A DNA stretch of 41,292 nucleotides from Alphaproteobacteria bacterium CG1_02_46_17 (GTDB taxonomy: Bacteria; Pseudomonadota; Alphaproteobacteria; Micavibrionales; Micavibrionaceae): positions 1 to 41,292 of the forward strand of contig MNUG01000039.1 of NCBI GenBank assembly GCA_001871905.1, read 5' to 3'. The position numbers and the translations under genes were made by a program. This document shows, one piece after another, positions 25,524 to 34,784 of the stretch (the first letter of the stretch is position 1; each line of letters begins with the position of its first letter). The notes beneath the pieces are model-generated. The model was not told where the DNA came from. It did not search any database and saw only the letters and a program-made list of their open reading frames with translations.

Positions 25524-25955
25524 CTATTTCTTTCTGGAAGACTTGCTTTTGTTCGCCATCAGATTAAGCGCATTGACATGCTGCTGCGACGCCTGCTTTC
25601 GTCCCAAACGCGGAGAAGCATCTTCCATGCCGAATTTCGGTACATTAGGCCCACCCAAAGCTTTGAGCAAATCAATACCGAAACCAGCCATATCATCTTG
25701 GGCTTTCTTGGTTGTCTGAACGACAGGCGTAAGGGGAAGATCTTCATAAGCTCCCGCTTTTTTTGCATTTTCCTGAATGGCAATCCGTCCAACCGCATGG
25801 GCAACAATTCCCGTCAGATGAGGTTTGGCCAGAGCCTGCAACAATTGAGGATCTTCCATTGCACGCAGCGCAATGATTTTTTGTGCCTTATTCTGGTTTC
25901 CCTTGGCTTTTTCCAAGGCATCCAGAATACAGGTCTGTAAATAAGACTGTGCCAT
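25524..25955 (-). CDS. Conserved-looking hypothetical protein
   Basis: The 143-residue product is not assigned to a known family. Residues 1-60 are helical (SYLQTCILDALEKAKGNQNKAQKIIALRAMEDPQLLQALAKPHLTGIVAHAVGRI), resembling small alphaproteobacterial proteins of unknown function. The C-terminal tail is Lys/Ser/Arg-rich (NKSKSSRKK). There is no signal peptide or membrane helix. The ATG at 25955 has a very good AGGAG site nine bases upstream; a longer frame to 26075 covers that site and is rejected. First gene of a two-gene operon with the AmgK-like kinase. Confidence 0.7.
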   Translation of the reverse strand: MAQSYLQTCILDALEKAKGNQNKAQKIIALRAMEDPQLLQALAKPHLTGIVAHAVGRIAIQENAKKAGAYEDLPLTPVVQTTKKAQDDMAGFGIDLLKALGGPNVPKFGMEDASPRLGRKQASQQHVNALNLMANKSKSSRKK

Positions 25956-26068
25956 AAACGACTCTCCTGTGACCTGAATATGGTAACATGTGGCCAAAAC
26001 AGGACAAAGCACTATTTTTACATCCCCTATTCTTTGCAATCTGCTGTTTTTCAAGCTATATTCCCGCC

Positions 26069-26470
26069 ATGACAAATTTCAAAACCATGACCATTCTGTC
26101 CTGTATCTACTTTGCATCTGTCGCTGGGTTTTTAACTCTCCCTGCAACAGCAGGAACGAATAATGTCAAGGAAGCACCGACCCGCAAGTTCGAGCAAGTC
26201 AAAGCCTATGTCATCAATAATGATCCGAAAAATTTTACGATTGATGTCTATAGTCTGGCCAATATGTTTGTCGATCAGGACGCACCGGAATTTGCAGTCT
26301 ATCTCACAACCTCCGCCCCTAAACTTTGCGCGGATTTTAGAACCACTGAACTTCCCTACTCGAAACCCGAGAAATATCATCGGCAGTTTGACCTGAACCA
26401 ACATCTTGACATCCAAGACGCACTTGAAAAATATCGCTGCGTTGTCATCAAGAATATTCAACAAGAATAA
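26069..26470 (+). CDS. Small secreted hypothetical protein
   Basis: A 133-residue protein with a Sec signal peptide: a short polar start, a hydrophobic core (ILSCIYFASVAGFLTL) and a likely cut after PATA near residue 28. The mature part is about 105 residues with two cysteines (LCADF and YRCVV) that may form a disulfide in the periplasm. I do not recognise a family. A frame beginning at 25988 adds residues that spoil the signal peptide, so the ATG at 26069 is preferred, though no ribosome site is clear. It stands alone, convergent with mfd, whose stop is 21 bases away. Confidence 0.6.
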   Translation: MTNFKTMTILSCIYFASVAGFLTLPATAGTNNVKEAPTRKFEQVKAYVINNDPKNFTIDVYSLANMFVDQDAPEFAVYLTTSAPKLCADFRTTELPYSKPEKYHRQFDLNQHLDIQDALEKYRCVVIKNIQQE

Positions 26471-26491
26471 TTTTCTTTTATACCAACCCTG

Positions 26492-29400
26492 CTATACCAA
26501 TCCTGCCAAATCGGCGGCCAACGTGCGGACTCCCCTGACGCGGTCTTTGAGGTTATCCCAACTCCGCAACACAGAAATTTTATGGTCAGGCCGCACTTTA
26601 ATCGTCCCGGGTTTACTTGATAACCACGCAAAAAGTTTTTCCGGATTGGGAGGTTGGTCTTTATAGAACCTGACGATAGCGCCTTTCGGCCCTGCATCAA
26701 GCTGCATCACGCCAGCCTTTTTGCAATACATCTTGATCCGGACAATCTCGAGAAGATTATTGACTTCCTCTGGTAGCTGGCCAAACCGGTCAGTCATCTC
26801 TGCCGCAAATCCATCAATATCCTCATCATTCGTGAGATCACCCAAACGGCGATATAAACTCATCCGCGTACTAAGATCCTCAACATATTTCTCGGGAATA
26901 AGAACCGACATCCCGAGATTTAGATTAGGACTCCATTCACTCTGATCTTCCAAAGGCTGACCGGTTCCTGCACGCGCCACAGAAACAGCGTCTTCAAGCA
27001 TTTGTTGATAAAGTTCAATCCCGACCTCACGGATATGTCCAGATTGAGCATCCCCCAAAAGATTTCCCGCCCCACGAATATCAAGATCATGGGAAGCCAA
27101 CTGAAATCCTGCCCCCAGACTATCAAGTGTTTCAAAAATCTCTAAACGCTTGGTGGCATCTTCGGTGAGACGCTGGTTCTCCGGATAGGTAAGGTAAGCA
27201 TAAGCTCTGACTTTTGACCGCCCGACACGCCCCCGAATTTGATAAAGCTGCGAAAGGCCGAACATATCCGCACGGTGGACAATCATGGTATTGGCTGATG
27301 GAATATCAAGGCCAGATTCAATAATATTGGTCGCAAGCAGCACACCATATTGCCCGTCATAAAAGGCATTCATCCGGTCTTCGAGTTCTGTCGGGGTCAT
27401 CTGTCCATGCGCCGAAATCACTTTCACTTCCGGCACCATCTCCTTGAGCAACACTTCCAATTCTTCCATATCGGCAATGCGCGGACACACATAAAAACAC
27501 TGCCCACCGCGATAATGTTCGCGTAAAATCGCCTCACGAATGACCAACCCGTCAAACGGCATGACAAAAGTCCGGATCGCCAATCGGTCAACAGGTGGCG
27601 TGGCAATCAAACTCATATCCCGTACACCGCTTAACGCCAATTGCAACGTGCGTGGGATCGGCGTAGCGGACAACGTCAATACATGCACCGAATGTTTCAA
27701 ATCTTTCAGGCGTTCTTTTTGTTTGACCCCGAACCGTTGCTCTTCATCAACAATCACCAAACCCAGATTGGAAAATTTAACATCCTTAGATAAAAGCGCA
27801 TGCGTGCCGATCACAACCCGTACCGTGCCATCAGTTAAACCGTCTTTGATAACTCTTGCTTCATGCGGACGGACAAGGCGAGAGAGCTGCTCGACCCGCA
27901 ATCCCATCTCTGCAAATCGGGCGCGGAAATTGGCAAAATGCTGGCGCGCCAAAAGGGTTGTCGGGGCAACAATCACAACCTGTGCGCCTGACATCGCGGC
28001 GACATAGGCCGCACGCAACGCCACTTCGGTTTTTCCAAAACCAACATCACCACAAATCAAACGATCCATCGGCTGTCCGGATTTCATATCGGATAGAGTG
28101 TCAGAAATTGCCCGAAGCTGATCATCTGTTTCCTGATACGGGAACCGCGATACAAATTCATTGTAATGGCCATGGTCGATATCAAGCACATCGGCATGAT
28201 CCAAAAGACGCTTTGCTGCAATCGCCAGCAATCCTTCGGCCATCACCATTAAATCTTTTTTGACCCGCGCTTTTCTCGCCTGCCATCCTGCCCCGCCGAG
28301 CTTATCCAGCTCCGTTCCTTCGGAATTCCCAAAACGCGAGAGCAGATCAATATTCTCAACCGGAACAAATAAACGGTCGCCCCCTGAATAAGTAATCTTC
28401 AAACAATCATGCAAAAGCCCGCCGGCCTTGAGCGTTTCTAATCCTTCAAATCGCCCGACCCCGTGATCAATATGAACCACCAGATCTCCGACATTGAGTG
28501 AAGAAACTTCGCGCAGAAAATTATCGGCCTTGCGTTTCTTGCCTGACTTGCGGGACAGACGATCGCCCAGAATATCCTGTTCGGTAATAATGGCGAGATC
28601 ATACGCGACAAACCCGTGTTCCAGGTGAAGCAGAGCAGCCCCGACCTGTCCGGTTTTAAGTTTTTTAACCTGATGCCATGTATCAACCGGATAAGGTAGC
28701 CCCGCGCCACCTTCTTCCATCATCACTTTCATCCGGTCTCGTGATCCTTGGGAATAGCAAGCAATCAGAACTTTGCGCCCATTCTGCTGTAAATGGACAA
28801 GATACTTGCCCAACTCGCCAAACAAATCACCATTGGCCGCGCGAATATCGGCAAAATCCCGCGCCCGCTTGGCAATCGGGCCAGAATCTTCCCCGGGCGC
28901 CGCAAAACCGGACAACACAAGCGGATCATAAGATTGAACTTTGGCCAGAAATTCTTCATCTGTCAGATATAAACGATCAGGGGACATCGGATGGTAAGCC
29001 ACCCCTGTAAGGGATACATCCGATCCTTTTCTGGTTTGCTTGCGGGCTTTGACAGCCTCATCCAACGTCACGCGCGCCTGATAGAAATCCTGTATCTGAA
29101 TCAATCGTTCTGCACGAGACTGCTCGGCTTGCAGATCAAAAGACACCTGCGGCTGATTGATATAATCAAACAGAATTTCCATCCGTTCATGGAACAAAGG
29201 TAACCAATGCTCCATTCCGGCATGACGTCGGCTTTCACTCACAGATTCATAAAGAGGATGACCGGAAATCGTAACCCCGAACAATTCACGATACCCGGAA
29301 CGAAACCGCGCAACACTGGACTCATCCAGAAAAAACTCGGTCACGGGGCGAAGCTCGAACCGGTCAAGAATTCCGGTCGTAAGTTGCGAGGATGGATCAA

Positions 29401-29989
29401 AACTTTTGATACTCTCGACCTCATCACCGAACAGATCAATTCTCACCGGATTTTCGTATCCGGTTGGAAAAACATCAATGATGCTTCCACGCACCGAAAA
29501 CTCTCCGGCTTCACGCACCGTATCGGTTCTGGTATATCCATTTCCCGCAAGAAAGGCGTAAAGCTCTTGCTCCTTGACCCGCCCCCCGACCTTTGCCAGC
29601 AGATGGGCCGCGATCAAAACATCTTGTGGTATGACCCGCTGGATCACCGCATTCACCGTGGTCAGAATAATCCTCGACTTATACAGCCCGTCATTCTTCC
29701 ATTCCAGAAGACGGCATAAGACATTGACACGCTGGGCGACCAGATCAACATGGGGGGAGACACGATCATATGGCAAACAATCCCATGCTGGAAATTCCAA
29801 AACCTCGACATCCGGCGCCATAAACCCCAAAAGCTCGGACAAGGACGACAACCGCACATCATCCATAGCAATATGGACAAGAACTTGCTTGTTTCGGGAA
29901 GCATCCAAGGCACGTTCTGCCAGAAAACGGGCATCTTGGCCCTCTGGCAAACCGTAAATTGTTTGAAATTTCAAAGCTACATCCATCAT
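26492..29989 (-). CDS. mfd: Transcription-repair coupling factor Mfd
   Basis: Translocase that removes RNA polymerase stalled at DNA lesions and recruits UvrA. At 1165 residues it is full length. In order: a UvrB-like N-terminal region, the CarD-like RNA-polymerase interaction domain (LNVGDLVVHIDHGVGRFEGL, near residue 500), the helicase core with Walker A GDVGFGKTE (from about residue 646), DEEQRFG and SATPIPRTL, the QIRGRVGRS motif VI, the translocation (TRG) segment with DLDIRGAGNLLG, and a C-terminal UvrA-masking domain. The start is the first of two adjacent ATG codons, with AGG five bases upstream. It lies 45 bases downstream of sdhE. Confidence 0.97.
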   Translation of the reverse strand: MMDVALKFQTIYGLPEGQDARFLAERALDASRNKQVLVHIAMDDVRLSSLSELLGFMAPDVEVLEFPAWDCLPYDRVSPHVDLVAQRVNVLCRLLEWKNDGLYKSRIILTTVNAVIQRVIPQDVLIAAHLLAKVGGRVKEQELYAFLAGNGYTRTDTVREAGEFSVRGSIIDVFPTGYENPVRIDLFGDEVESIKSFDPSSQLTTGILDRFELRPVTEFFLDESSVARFRSGYRELFGVTISGHPLYESVSESRRHAGMEHWLPLFHERMEILFDYINQPQVSFDLQAEQSRAERLIQIQDFYQARVTLDEAVKARKQTRKGSDVSLTGVAYHPMSPDRLYLTDEEFLAKVQSYDPLVLSGFAAPGEDSGPIAKRARDFADIRAANGDLFGELGKYLVHLQQNGRKVLIACYSQGSRDRMKVMMEEGGAGLPYPVDTWHQVKKLKTGQVGAALLHLEHGFVAYDLAIITEQDILGDRLSRKSGKKRKADNFLREVSSLNVGDLVVHIDHGVGRFEGLETLKAGGLLHDCLKITYSGGDRLFVPVENIDLLSRFGNSEGTELDKLGGAGWQARKARVKKDLMVMAEGLLAIAAKRLLDHADVLDIDHGHYNEFVSRFPYQETDDQLRAISDTLSDMKSGQPMDRLICGDVGFGKTEVALRAAYVAAMSGAQVVIVAPTTLLARQHFANFRARFAEMGLRVEQLSRLVRPHEARVIKDGLTDGTVRVVIGTHALLSKDVKFSNLGLVIVDEEQRFGVKQKERLKDLKHSVHVLTLSATPIPRTLQLALSGVRDMSLIATPPVDRLAIRTFVMPFDGLVIREAILREHYRGGQCFYVCPRIADMEELEVLLKEMVPEVKVISAHGQMTPTELEDRMNAFYDGQYGVLLATNIIESGLDIPSANTMIVHRADMFGLSQLYQIRGRVGRSKVRAYAYLTYPENQRLTEDATKRLEIFETLDSLGAGFQLASHDLDIRGAGNLLGDAQSGHIREVGIELYQQMLEDAVSVARAGTGQPLEDQSEWSPNLNLGMSVLIPEKYVEDLSTRMSLYRRLGDLTNDEDIDGFAAEMTDRFGQLPEEVNNLLEIVRIKMYCKKAGVMQLDAGPKGAIVRFYKDQPPNPEKLFAWLSSKPGTIKVRPDHKISVLRSWDNLKDRVRGVRTLAADLAGLV

Positions 29990-30004
29990 ACAACCTATTC
30001 CCGC

Positions 30005-30033
30005 TCCCTCAGGGAGGGGGTCGGGGTGAGGGA
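30005..30033. repeat. CCCTCA/TGAGGG hairpin repeat between sdhE and mfd
   Basis: TCCCTCA at 30005-30011 pairs with TGAGGGA at 30027-30033 around a G-rich centre (GGAGGGGGTCGGGG). This unit, CTCCCTCAGGGAG...GGTCGGGGTGAGGG, is a dispersed intergenic repeat in many bacterial genomes. Here it occupies most of the 45-base gap between two co-directional housekeeping genes and could modulate read-through or mRNA decay. Confidence 0.55.
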
Positions 30034-30034
30034 A

Positions 30035-30334
30035 TTATTTTCCGCCCTCAACAAACCGATGAGCAAGTAATAAGTCAAGAACTTTGGAAGATATTTCAGC
30101 AGATGGCTCTTTCCGCCCGCTGATCCAGTCATAGACATCCGGATCATTATTCATCAGAATTTCTTCAAAAAAGGCCAAGTCCGTACGGTCAAACCCGCCG
30201 ATATATTTCTCGGCAAACGACCCCATTAACAAATCCATTTCCCGCGTCCCGCGATGCCATGCCCGAAAAGTCAGGCGCTTGCGCCAGTTTTCAATCGGTT
30301 CTTCTGTCTCGACTTGTGGGTTATTTCCGGTCAT
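30035..30334 (-). CDS. sdhE: FAD assembly factor SdhE
   Basis: Small (99-residue) factor that helps attach FAD covalently to succinate dehydrogenase and fumarate reductase flavoproteins. The diagnostic RGxxE motif is present in AWHRGTREMDLLMGSF (R28, G29, E32), followed by the family's FAEKYIGGFDRTDLAFFEEIL and NDPDVYDWISG segments. GGAGG lies five bases before the ATG at 30334. It precedes mfd on the same strand, as is usual in alphaproteobacteria, with recG nearby on the other strand. Only 34 bases separate its start from the divergent gene at 30369, so the promoter must extend into that gene. Confidence 0.93.
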   Translation of the reverse strand: MTGNNPQVETEEPIENWRKRLTFRAWHRGTREMDLLMGSFAEKYIGGFDRTDLAFFEEILMNNDPDVYDWISGRKEPSAEISSKVLDLLLAHRFVEGGK

Positions 30335-30368
30335 AATGCCTCCAAAGACGTTTATCAGGAGCCACTTT

Positions 30369-30965
30369 ATGAAACTTCAAACATTCATCAAGGAAAATCG
30401 TATCCTAGTTGCAGGAATAACCCTGCCTTTATTGCTGGTTGGTCTGTTGGCCTACGCCAAAACGCTGCCCGCCAAAAATGTTCCAGACCCACAATATAGA
30501 GTGGCCTATTCCGATCAGGTCTGGAGCGGCATGGGAACCATTGACTTTGACGTCGATAAAGATGGGCGACTGGGCGCGACCTTCAGGAAAAATTCCACGC
30601 CATATCAGGACGCCACCCCTCCAAAAGCCAAAATCTACATTTACGACTTCAAAACCAACAGTAATATGGAATTTGACGTCAAGATTTCCGATGAGGATGC
30701 GAAGAAAGATATAGTCACGATCTCTATTCCCGATCTCGAACAATATGCGTTTTCAAACGATACCGCAGCACCAGACGGCTATGTATTCGAACCTTATTAC
30801 TATCGGAGACACAACAGCCTGATAACCGATATTTTCATTTCCAATTCTCGGTACTACGGGCCCACCATTCATAAAGACGCCCGTATCATCGAATTGCCGA
30901 GAACACCCAATCAATATAGTGGGAATTTAAAATTTGTCGGCTGGGTCACGAACGATAAACAATAG
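30369..30965 (+). CDS. Single-pass membrane-anchored hypothetical protein
   Basis: A 198-residue protein with one N-terminal hydrophobic segment (residues about 12-30, ILVAGITLPLLLVGLLAYA), either a signal anchor or an uncleaved signal peptide, and a periplasmic part beginning AKNVPDPQYRVAYSD. No family recognised; the VPDPQY start is reminiscent of small anchored proteins encoded next to DUF2157-like membrane proteins. The ATG at 30369 has an excellent AGGAG site seven bases upstream; a longer frame to 30279 would overlap sdhE. Followed six bases later by a multi-pass membrane protein, forming a two-gene module inserted between sdhE and recG. Confidence 0.72.
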   Translation: MKLQTFIKENRILVAGITLPLLLVGLLAYAKTLPAKNVPDPQYRVAYSDQVWSGMGTIDFDVDKDGRLGATFRKNSTPYQDATPPKAKIYIYDFKTNSNMEFDVKISDEDAKKDIVTISIPDLEQYAFSNDTAAPDGYVFEPYYYRRHNSLITDIFISNSRYYGPTIHKDARIIELPRTPNQYSGNLKFVGWVTNDKQ

Positions 30966-30971
30966 GATCAA

Positions 30972-31916
30972 ATGAACATGGAACAATCCCGCAAGGATGC
31001 TATGGAGCAAATCTGCACTTTGATGCTGACGCACCAGATAAAGCTTTCCGATATTGCCGCACGTCTTGATGATAACAATGGGCAAGAACAACCAGCCAGC
31101 CTGTTACAACGCGTTATGATCTATATTGGCGGCGCCTTTGTCTTTGCCGGATTATGCGTTTATATCGGCATGATCTGGGATGACCTCGATAGCCTGTCTC
31201 GTGTGATCCTGTCCTTAGGAAGCGGATTTGTGGCTTTTATTCTAGGCCTGTTTGCATTGGCAGATCAACGCTTTGAAAAAGCGGCCACGCCTCTTTTCCT
31301 GATCGCCGCTGCTCTGGAACCAACTGGACTGTTTGTCTTTATGGATGAATACTTACCCCATACTGGCGACATTGCCAAAGCCGCTACCTTTGTTTTCGCA
31401 CTGATGTTGATACAAAAAGCGATTGCTTTTCTGGCGACAAACAAGACATCGTTGCTGTTTTTTACCGTCCTTTTCTTCTTCTCCTTTCTCTATTCCCTGA
31501 TTTCATGGCTTGACCTTGACGCTCCGTCCAGTGTCATGACAATGGGCGGCAGCATGCTGATGATCTCATGGGGAATCTCCAGAAGTCCACATAAACCGAT
31601 CTCCTCCTTTTATTATTTCTGGGGCGCGGTGATGGTTGCATTTGCATCTTTTGATGTCTTGAAATATTCCTCTCTCGATATCCTGTTGATCGGTGTTTCG
31701 GCTTCTATTATTTACCTAAGTACAGTTGCTGCAAGCCGTACCTTGTTAACCGTTGGCGTCCTCTCTTTGCTCGCCTATCTTGGCTATTTCACCGATGAAT
31801 ATTTCCAAGATATTGTCGGTTGGCCAGTTGCCCTGATTATCATGGGCCTTGTCATGATCGGCATCAGCGTTTTTGCCGTGAAATTGGGCAAAAAAATTGC
31901 TAAACAAGAGGTATGA
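30972..31916 (+). CDS. Multi-pass membrane protein, DUF2157-like
   Basis: A 314-residue inner-membrane protein. A soluble N-terminal stretch of about 48 residues precedes eight or more hydrophobic segments, beginning with RVMIYIGGAFVFAGLCVYIGMIWDDLDSLSRVILSL, which resembles the DUF2157 pattern (weak resemblance only). Function unknown. AGGA lies close upstream of the ATG at 30972. Its stop overlaps the recG start as ATGA, so recG translation is coupled to it. Its partner is the anchored protein just upstream; a two-protein membrane complex is an inference. Confidence 0.75.
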   Translation: MNMEQSRKDAMEQICTLMLTHQIKLSDIAARLDDNNGQEQPASLLQRVMIYIGGAFVFAGLCVYIGMIWDDLDSLSRVILSLGSGFVAFILGLFALADQRFEKAATPLFLIAAALEPTGLFVFMDEYLPHTGDIAKAATFVFALMLIQKAIAFLATNKTSLLFFTVLFFFSFLYSLISWLDLDAPSSVMTMGGSMLMISWGISRSPHKPISSFYYFWGAVMVAFASFDVLKYSSLDILLIGVSASIIYLSTVAASRTLLTVGVLSLLAYLGYFTDEYFQDIVGWPVALIIMGLVMIGISVFAVKLGKKIAKQEV

Positions 31917-34003
31917 GTTCAACACCCTCCCAGCGCCCGTTTATTCTCGACCCGCTTTTCCGTTCGGTTGGCGTGTTGAATGGTGTCGGGCCGAAATATC
32001 TGAAACTCTATGAAAAGCTGTTGGGCGGCACCAAACTTCTTGACCTGATCTTTCACAAACCCGGAAATATCGTCGAACGCCATTTTGTTGAAAATATTGC
32101 AGCGGCACAAATGGATGATACCGTTGCCCTGACAGTGACGATAGATAAACACACCCCCTCCCCTCACCGTTCCCAGCCTTACCGTATCCGCGCCCGCGAT
32201 CCATCTGGATTTATTGATCTGGTCTTTTTCAATGCCCATGGCAACTGGATCGAGGCACAATATCCGTTGAACAAACAAGTCACCATCTGCGGCAAAATAG
32301 AAGATTTTCGGGGCGGAAAACAAATTATTCATCCCGAATTACTGGATAGTGAAAATCCTGAAAAAACAGAAATCATCTATCCTCTAACCGCAGGACTAAC
32401 GACAAAACCTTTACGAAAGGTCATTCTGGCGGCACTCGACCAAACCCCCGACTTGCCCGAGTGGCTTGATACGGCACAAGCAAAGCAGCAAAATTGGCCA
32501 AGCTGGAAAACTGCCATCACCAAATTGCATCACCCAGATCACAATGAAGAGCTGGAACCGACTTCCAAATCCCGCACCCGATTGGCCTATGATGAGTTTC
32601 TGGCCAACCAGTTAACTCTGGCGATCATCCGGAAGAAACAGAAAAAACTCAAAGGTCGGACGTTTGTCACCAATGGCCCCCACCGCCAGAAATTGATGGC
32701 GGCCCTTCCGTGGGAGCTGACCACCTATCAACAAGGCGCCCTCAAGGACATAGATGCCGATATGGGATCAAACGACAGAATGCTGCGTTTATTGCAAGGA
32801 GATGTCGGGTCAGGAAAAACAATCGTCGCAGCCCTCGCCATGATGAATGCGATTGATAGCGGCACACAAACTGCTCTGATGGCGCCAACCGAAATTCTGG
32901 CCCGCCAGCACGAACAAACCCTGAAACCATATCTGGATGCAGCGGGCATCCCCTTTGTGACCCTGACCGGACGTGACAAAGGAAAAATCCGCACCTCTAT
33001 TCTTGAAGATATTTCCTCTGGTAAAGCCAAAATCGTAATCGGGACTCATGCCCTGTTTCAAGATGCCATTGAATTCGCCGATCTGGGATGCGCCGTCATT
33101 GACGAACAACATCGTTTTGGCGTGCATCAACGTTTGCAACTCTCAAACAAAGGGAGAGGTGTTGATGTGCTGGTAATGACCGCCACACCAATCCCGCGCA
33201 CCCTCGCACTGACAGCCTATGGCGACATGGAAGTTTCGCGCATCATGGGCAAGCCCCCGGGGCGAAAACCAGTTGATACCCGCCTTATTCCGCAGGATCA
33301 GGTCGAAGATATGATGCATCGCTTGGGAGAACAAATCAAACAAGGTGTGCGGGCCTATTGGGTTTGTCCATTGGTCGAGGAATCAGAAGTGCTCGACCTC
33401 GCGGCCGCTGAAGAACGCTATATCATCCTGCAAAGCCTGTTCGGTGATAAAGTCGGTCTGGTTCATGGCCGCATGAAACCCAAAGACAAAGACGAGGTCA
33501 TGCAAAAATTCGCGCAAGGCGATATTTCGATCCTTGTCGCCACTACCGTGATCGAAGTCGGTGTCAACGTCCCAGAAGCCACCATCATGGTGATTGAACA
33601 CGCCGAACGATTTGGCCTTGCCCAGCTTCACCAGTTAAGAGGTCGGGTCGGCAGAGGCAGAGATCAATCCTATTGCTTTCTGGTTTATGCCCACCCGATC
33701 GGGGAAACCGCCAAAGAACGCCTGAAGACACTACGCGCCACCGAAGACGGATTTCTGATTGCAGAAAAAGATCTGGAACTCAGGGGCAGCGGCGAGGTCC
33801 TCGGCACCAAACAAAGCGGTCTAGAGAACTTCAAACTGGCAGATCTCGCAGCTCATGCCGACCTGTTAATTTCCGCCCGACAAGACGCTGCGCTCTTTTT
33901 GGAAAAAGACCCTGACCTGCAATCCGAACGTGGAAAAGCCCTCAGAACCCTTCTCTATCTCTTCGAGCGAGATCAGGCAATTTCATATTTAAGATCAGGA
34001 TAA
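31913..34003 (+). CDS. recG: ATP-dependent DNA helicase RecG
   Basis: Branched-DNA helicase that reverses stalled forks and processes recombination intermediates. The 696-residue length is normal. Visible are the wedge/OB domain (about 60-165), Walker A GDVGSGKT (296-303), DEQH (397-400), TATPIPRTLALTAYGDM, and the C-terminal QLRGRVGRG and DLELRGSGEVLGTKQSG. GAGGT precedes the ATG, which overlaps the stop of the upstream membrane-protein gene by 4 bases. RecG, SdhE and Mfd genes cluster in many alphaproteobacteria. Here recG is separated from sdhE by a two-gene membrane module. Confidence 0.97.
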   Translation: MSSTPSQRPFILDPLFRSVGVLNGVGPKYLKLYEKLLGGTKLLDLIFHKPGNIVERHFVENIAAAQMDDTVALTVTIDKHTPSPHRSQPYRIRARDPSGFIDLVFFNAHGNWIEAQYPLNKQVTICGKIEDFRGGKQIIHPELLDSENPEKTEIIYPLTAGLTTKPLRKVILAALDQTPDLPEWLDTAQAKQQNWPSWKTAITKLHHPDHNEELEPTSKSRTRLAYDEFLANQLTLAIIRKKQKKLKGRTFVTNGPHRQKLMAALPWELTTYQQGALKDIDADMGSNDRMLRLLQGDVGSGKTIVAALAMMNAIDSGTQTALMAPTEILARQHEQTLKPYLDAAGIPFVTLTGRDKGKIRTSILEDISSGKAKIVIGTHALFQDAIEFADLGCAVIDEQHRFGVHQRLQLSNKGRGVDVLVMTATPIPRTLALTAYGDMEVSRIMGKPPGRKPVDTRLIPQDQVEDMMHRLGEQIKQGVRAYWVCPLVEESEVLDLAAAEERYIILQSLFGDKVGLVHGRMKPKDKDEVMQKFAQGDISILVATTVIEVGVNVPEATIMVIEHAERFGLAQLHQLRGRVGRGRDQSYCFLVYAHPIGETAKERLKTLRATEDGFLIAEKDLELRGSGEVLGTKQSGLENFKLADLAAHADLLISARQDAALFLEKDPDLQSERGKALRTLLYLFERDQAISYLRSG

Positions 34004-34081
34004 GATAAGGACTTATAGACTTTTCCGCAGACCAATCTATATATTTCGTATCCCGAAACACCCCTAGACAAAAGGACAATC

Positions 34082-34783
34082 ATGATAAAGATTTATCCCT
34101 ATACCACGTTGGGGCAAGCTGACTATGGCTGGCTAAACGCCCATTATCATTTCAGTTTTGCCAATTACCACAACCCGAACCGCACTCATTTTGGGACATT
34201 GCGCGTGATTAATGACGACCGTATTGCGGCACAATCCGGTTTTGACACCCACCCTCATCAGGATATGGAGATCATTACCTTTGTCCGCTCAGGTGCAATC
34301 ACCCACACAGATTCACAAGGAAACGAAGGCATCACACATGCCGGAGATGTTCAGGTTATGAGCGCAGGATCAGGTATCGCCCATTCCGAATTCAACAAGC
34401 AAGACACGGAAACAACACTCTACCAGATCTGGATTTTCCCACGCGAAAAAGGGGTACAACCAAGATGGGAAACTGCGCGCTTTGCCGACCGCAGCGTTGA
34501 AACATCCTTACCCCTCCTCGTTTCCGGCCGCAAAGAAGATGCAGACAAAGGGGTTCTTTACATCCATCAGGACGCTTCAATCTCTGGCGGACAGCTCAAG
34601 GAAAAGCAAAGCATAACCCAGACCATCAAAGGTCAGGCTTATCTTTTGGTATCACACGGCAGGATCCAACTGGACGGACGAAAACTGGAAAAGGGCGATG
34701 GTGCGGAAATCACAGAGCAAACCTCTGTCTCCATCAACGCCCTATCGGATGCAGAAATTATTCTGATCGATGTTCCGGCATAA
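34082..34783 (+). CDS. Pirin family protein
   Basis: A 233-residue bicupin of the pirin/YhaK family, some of which act as quercetin 2,3-dioxygenases. The N-terminal cupin keeps the metal ligands in the expected positions: H57 and H59 in GFDTHPHQDMEIITFV, H101 and E103 in GSGIAHSEFN. The second cupin lacks obvious ligands, as usual. AAGGA lies five bases before the ATG. It begins 78 bases after recG and ends 1 base before the convergent DUF502 stop. Physiological substrate unknown. Confidence 0.93.
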   Translation: MIKIYPYTTLGQADYGWLNAHYHFSFANYHNPNRTHFGTLRVINDDRIAAQSGFDTHPHQDMEIITFVRSGAITHTDSQGNEGITHAGDVQVMSAGSGIAHSEFNKQDTETTLYQIWIFPREKGVQPRWETARFADRSVETSLPLLVSGRKEDADKGVLYIHQDASISGGQLKEKQSITQTIKGQAYLLVSHGRIQLDGRKLEKGDGAEITEQTSVSINALSDAEIILIDVPA

Positions 34784-34784
34784 G

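Noticed and set aside
26479-26508. Direct repeat TATACCAA(C/T)CCTGC at the mfd stop codon
   Set aside because: Only two short copies; probably a small local duplication with no functional sign beyond repeating the final codons.
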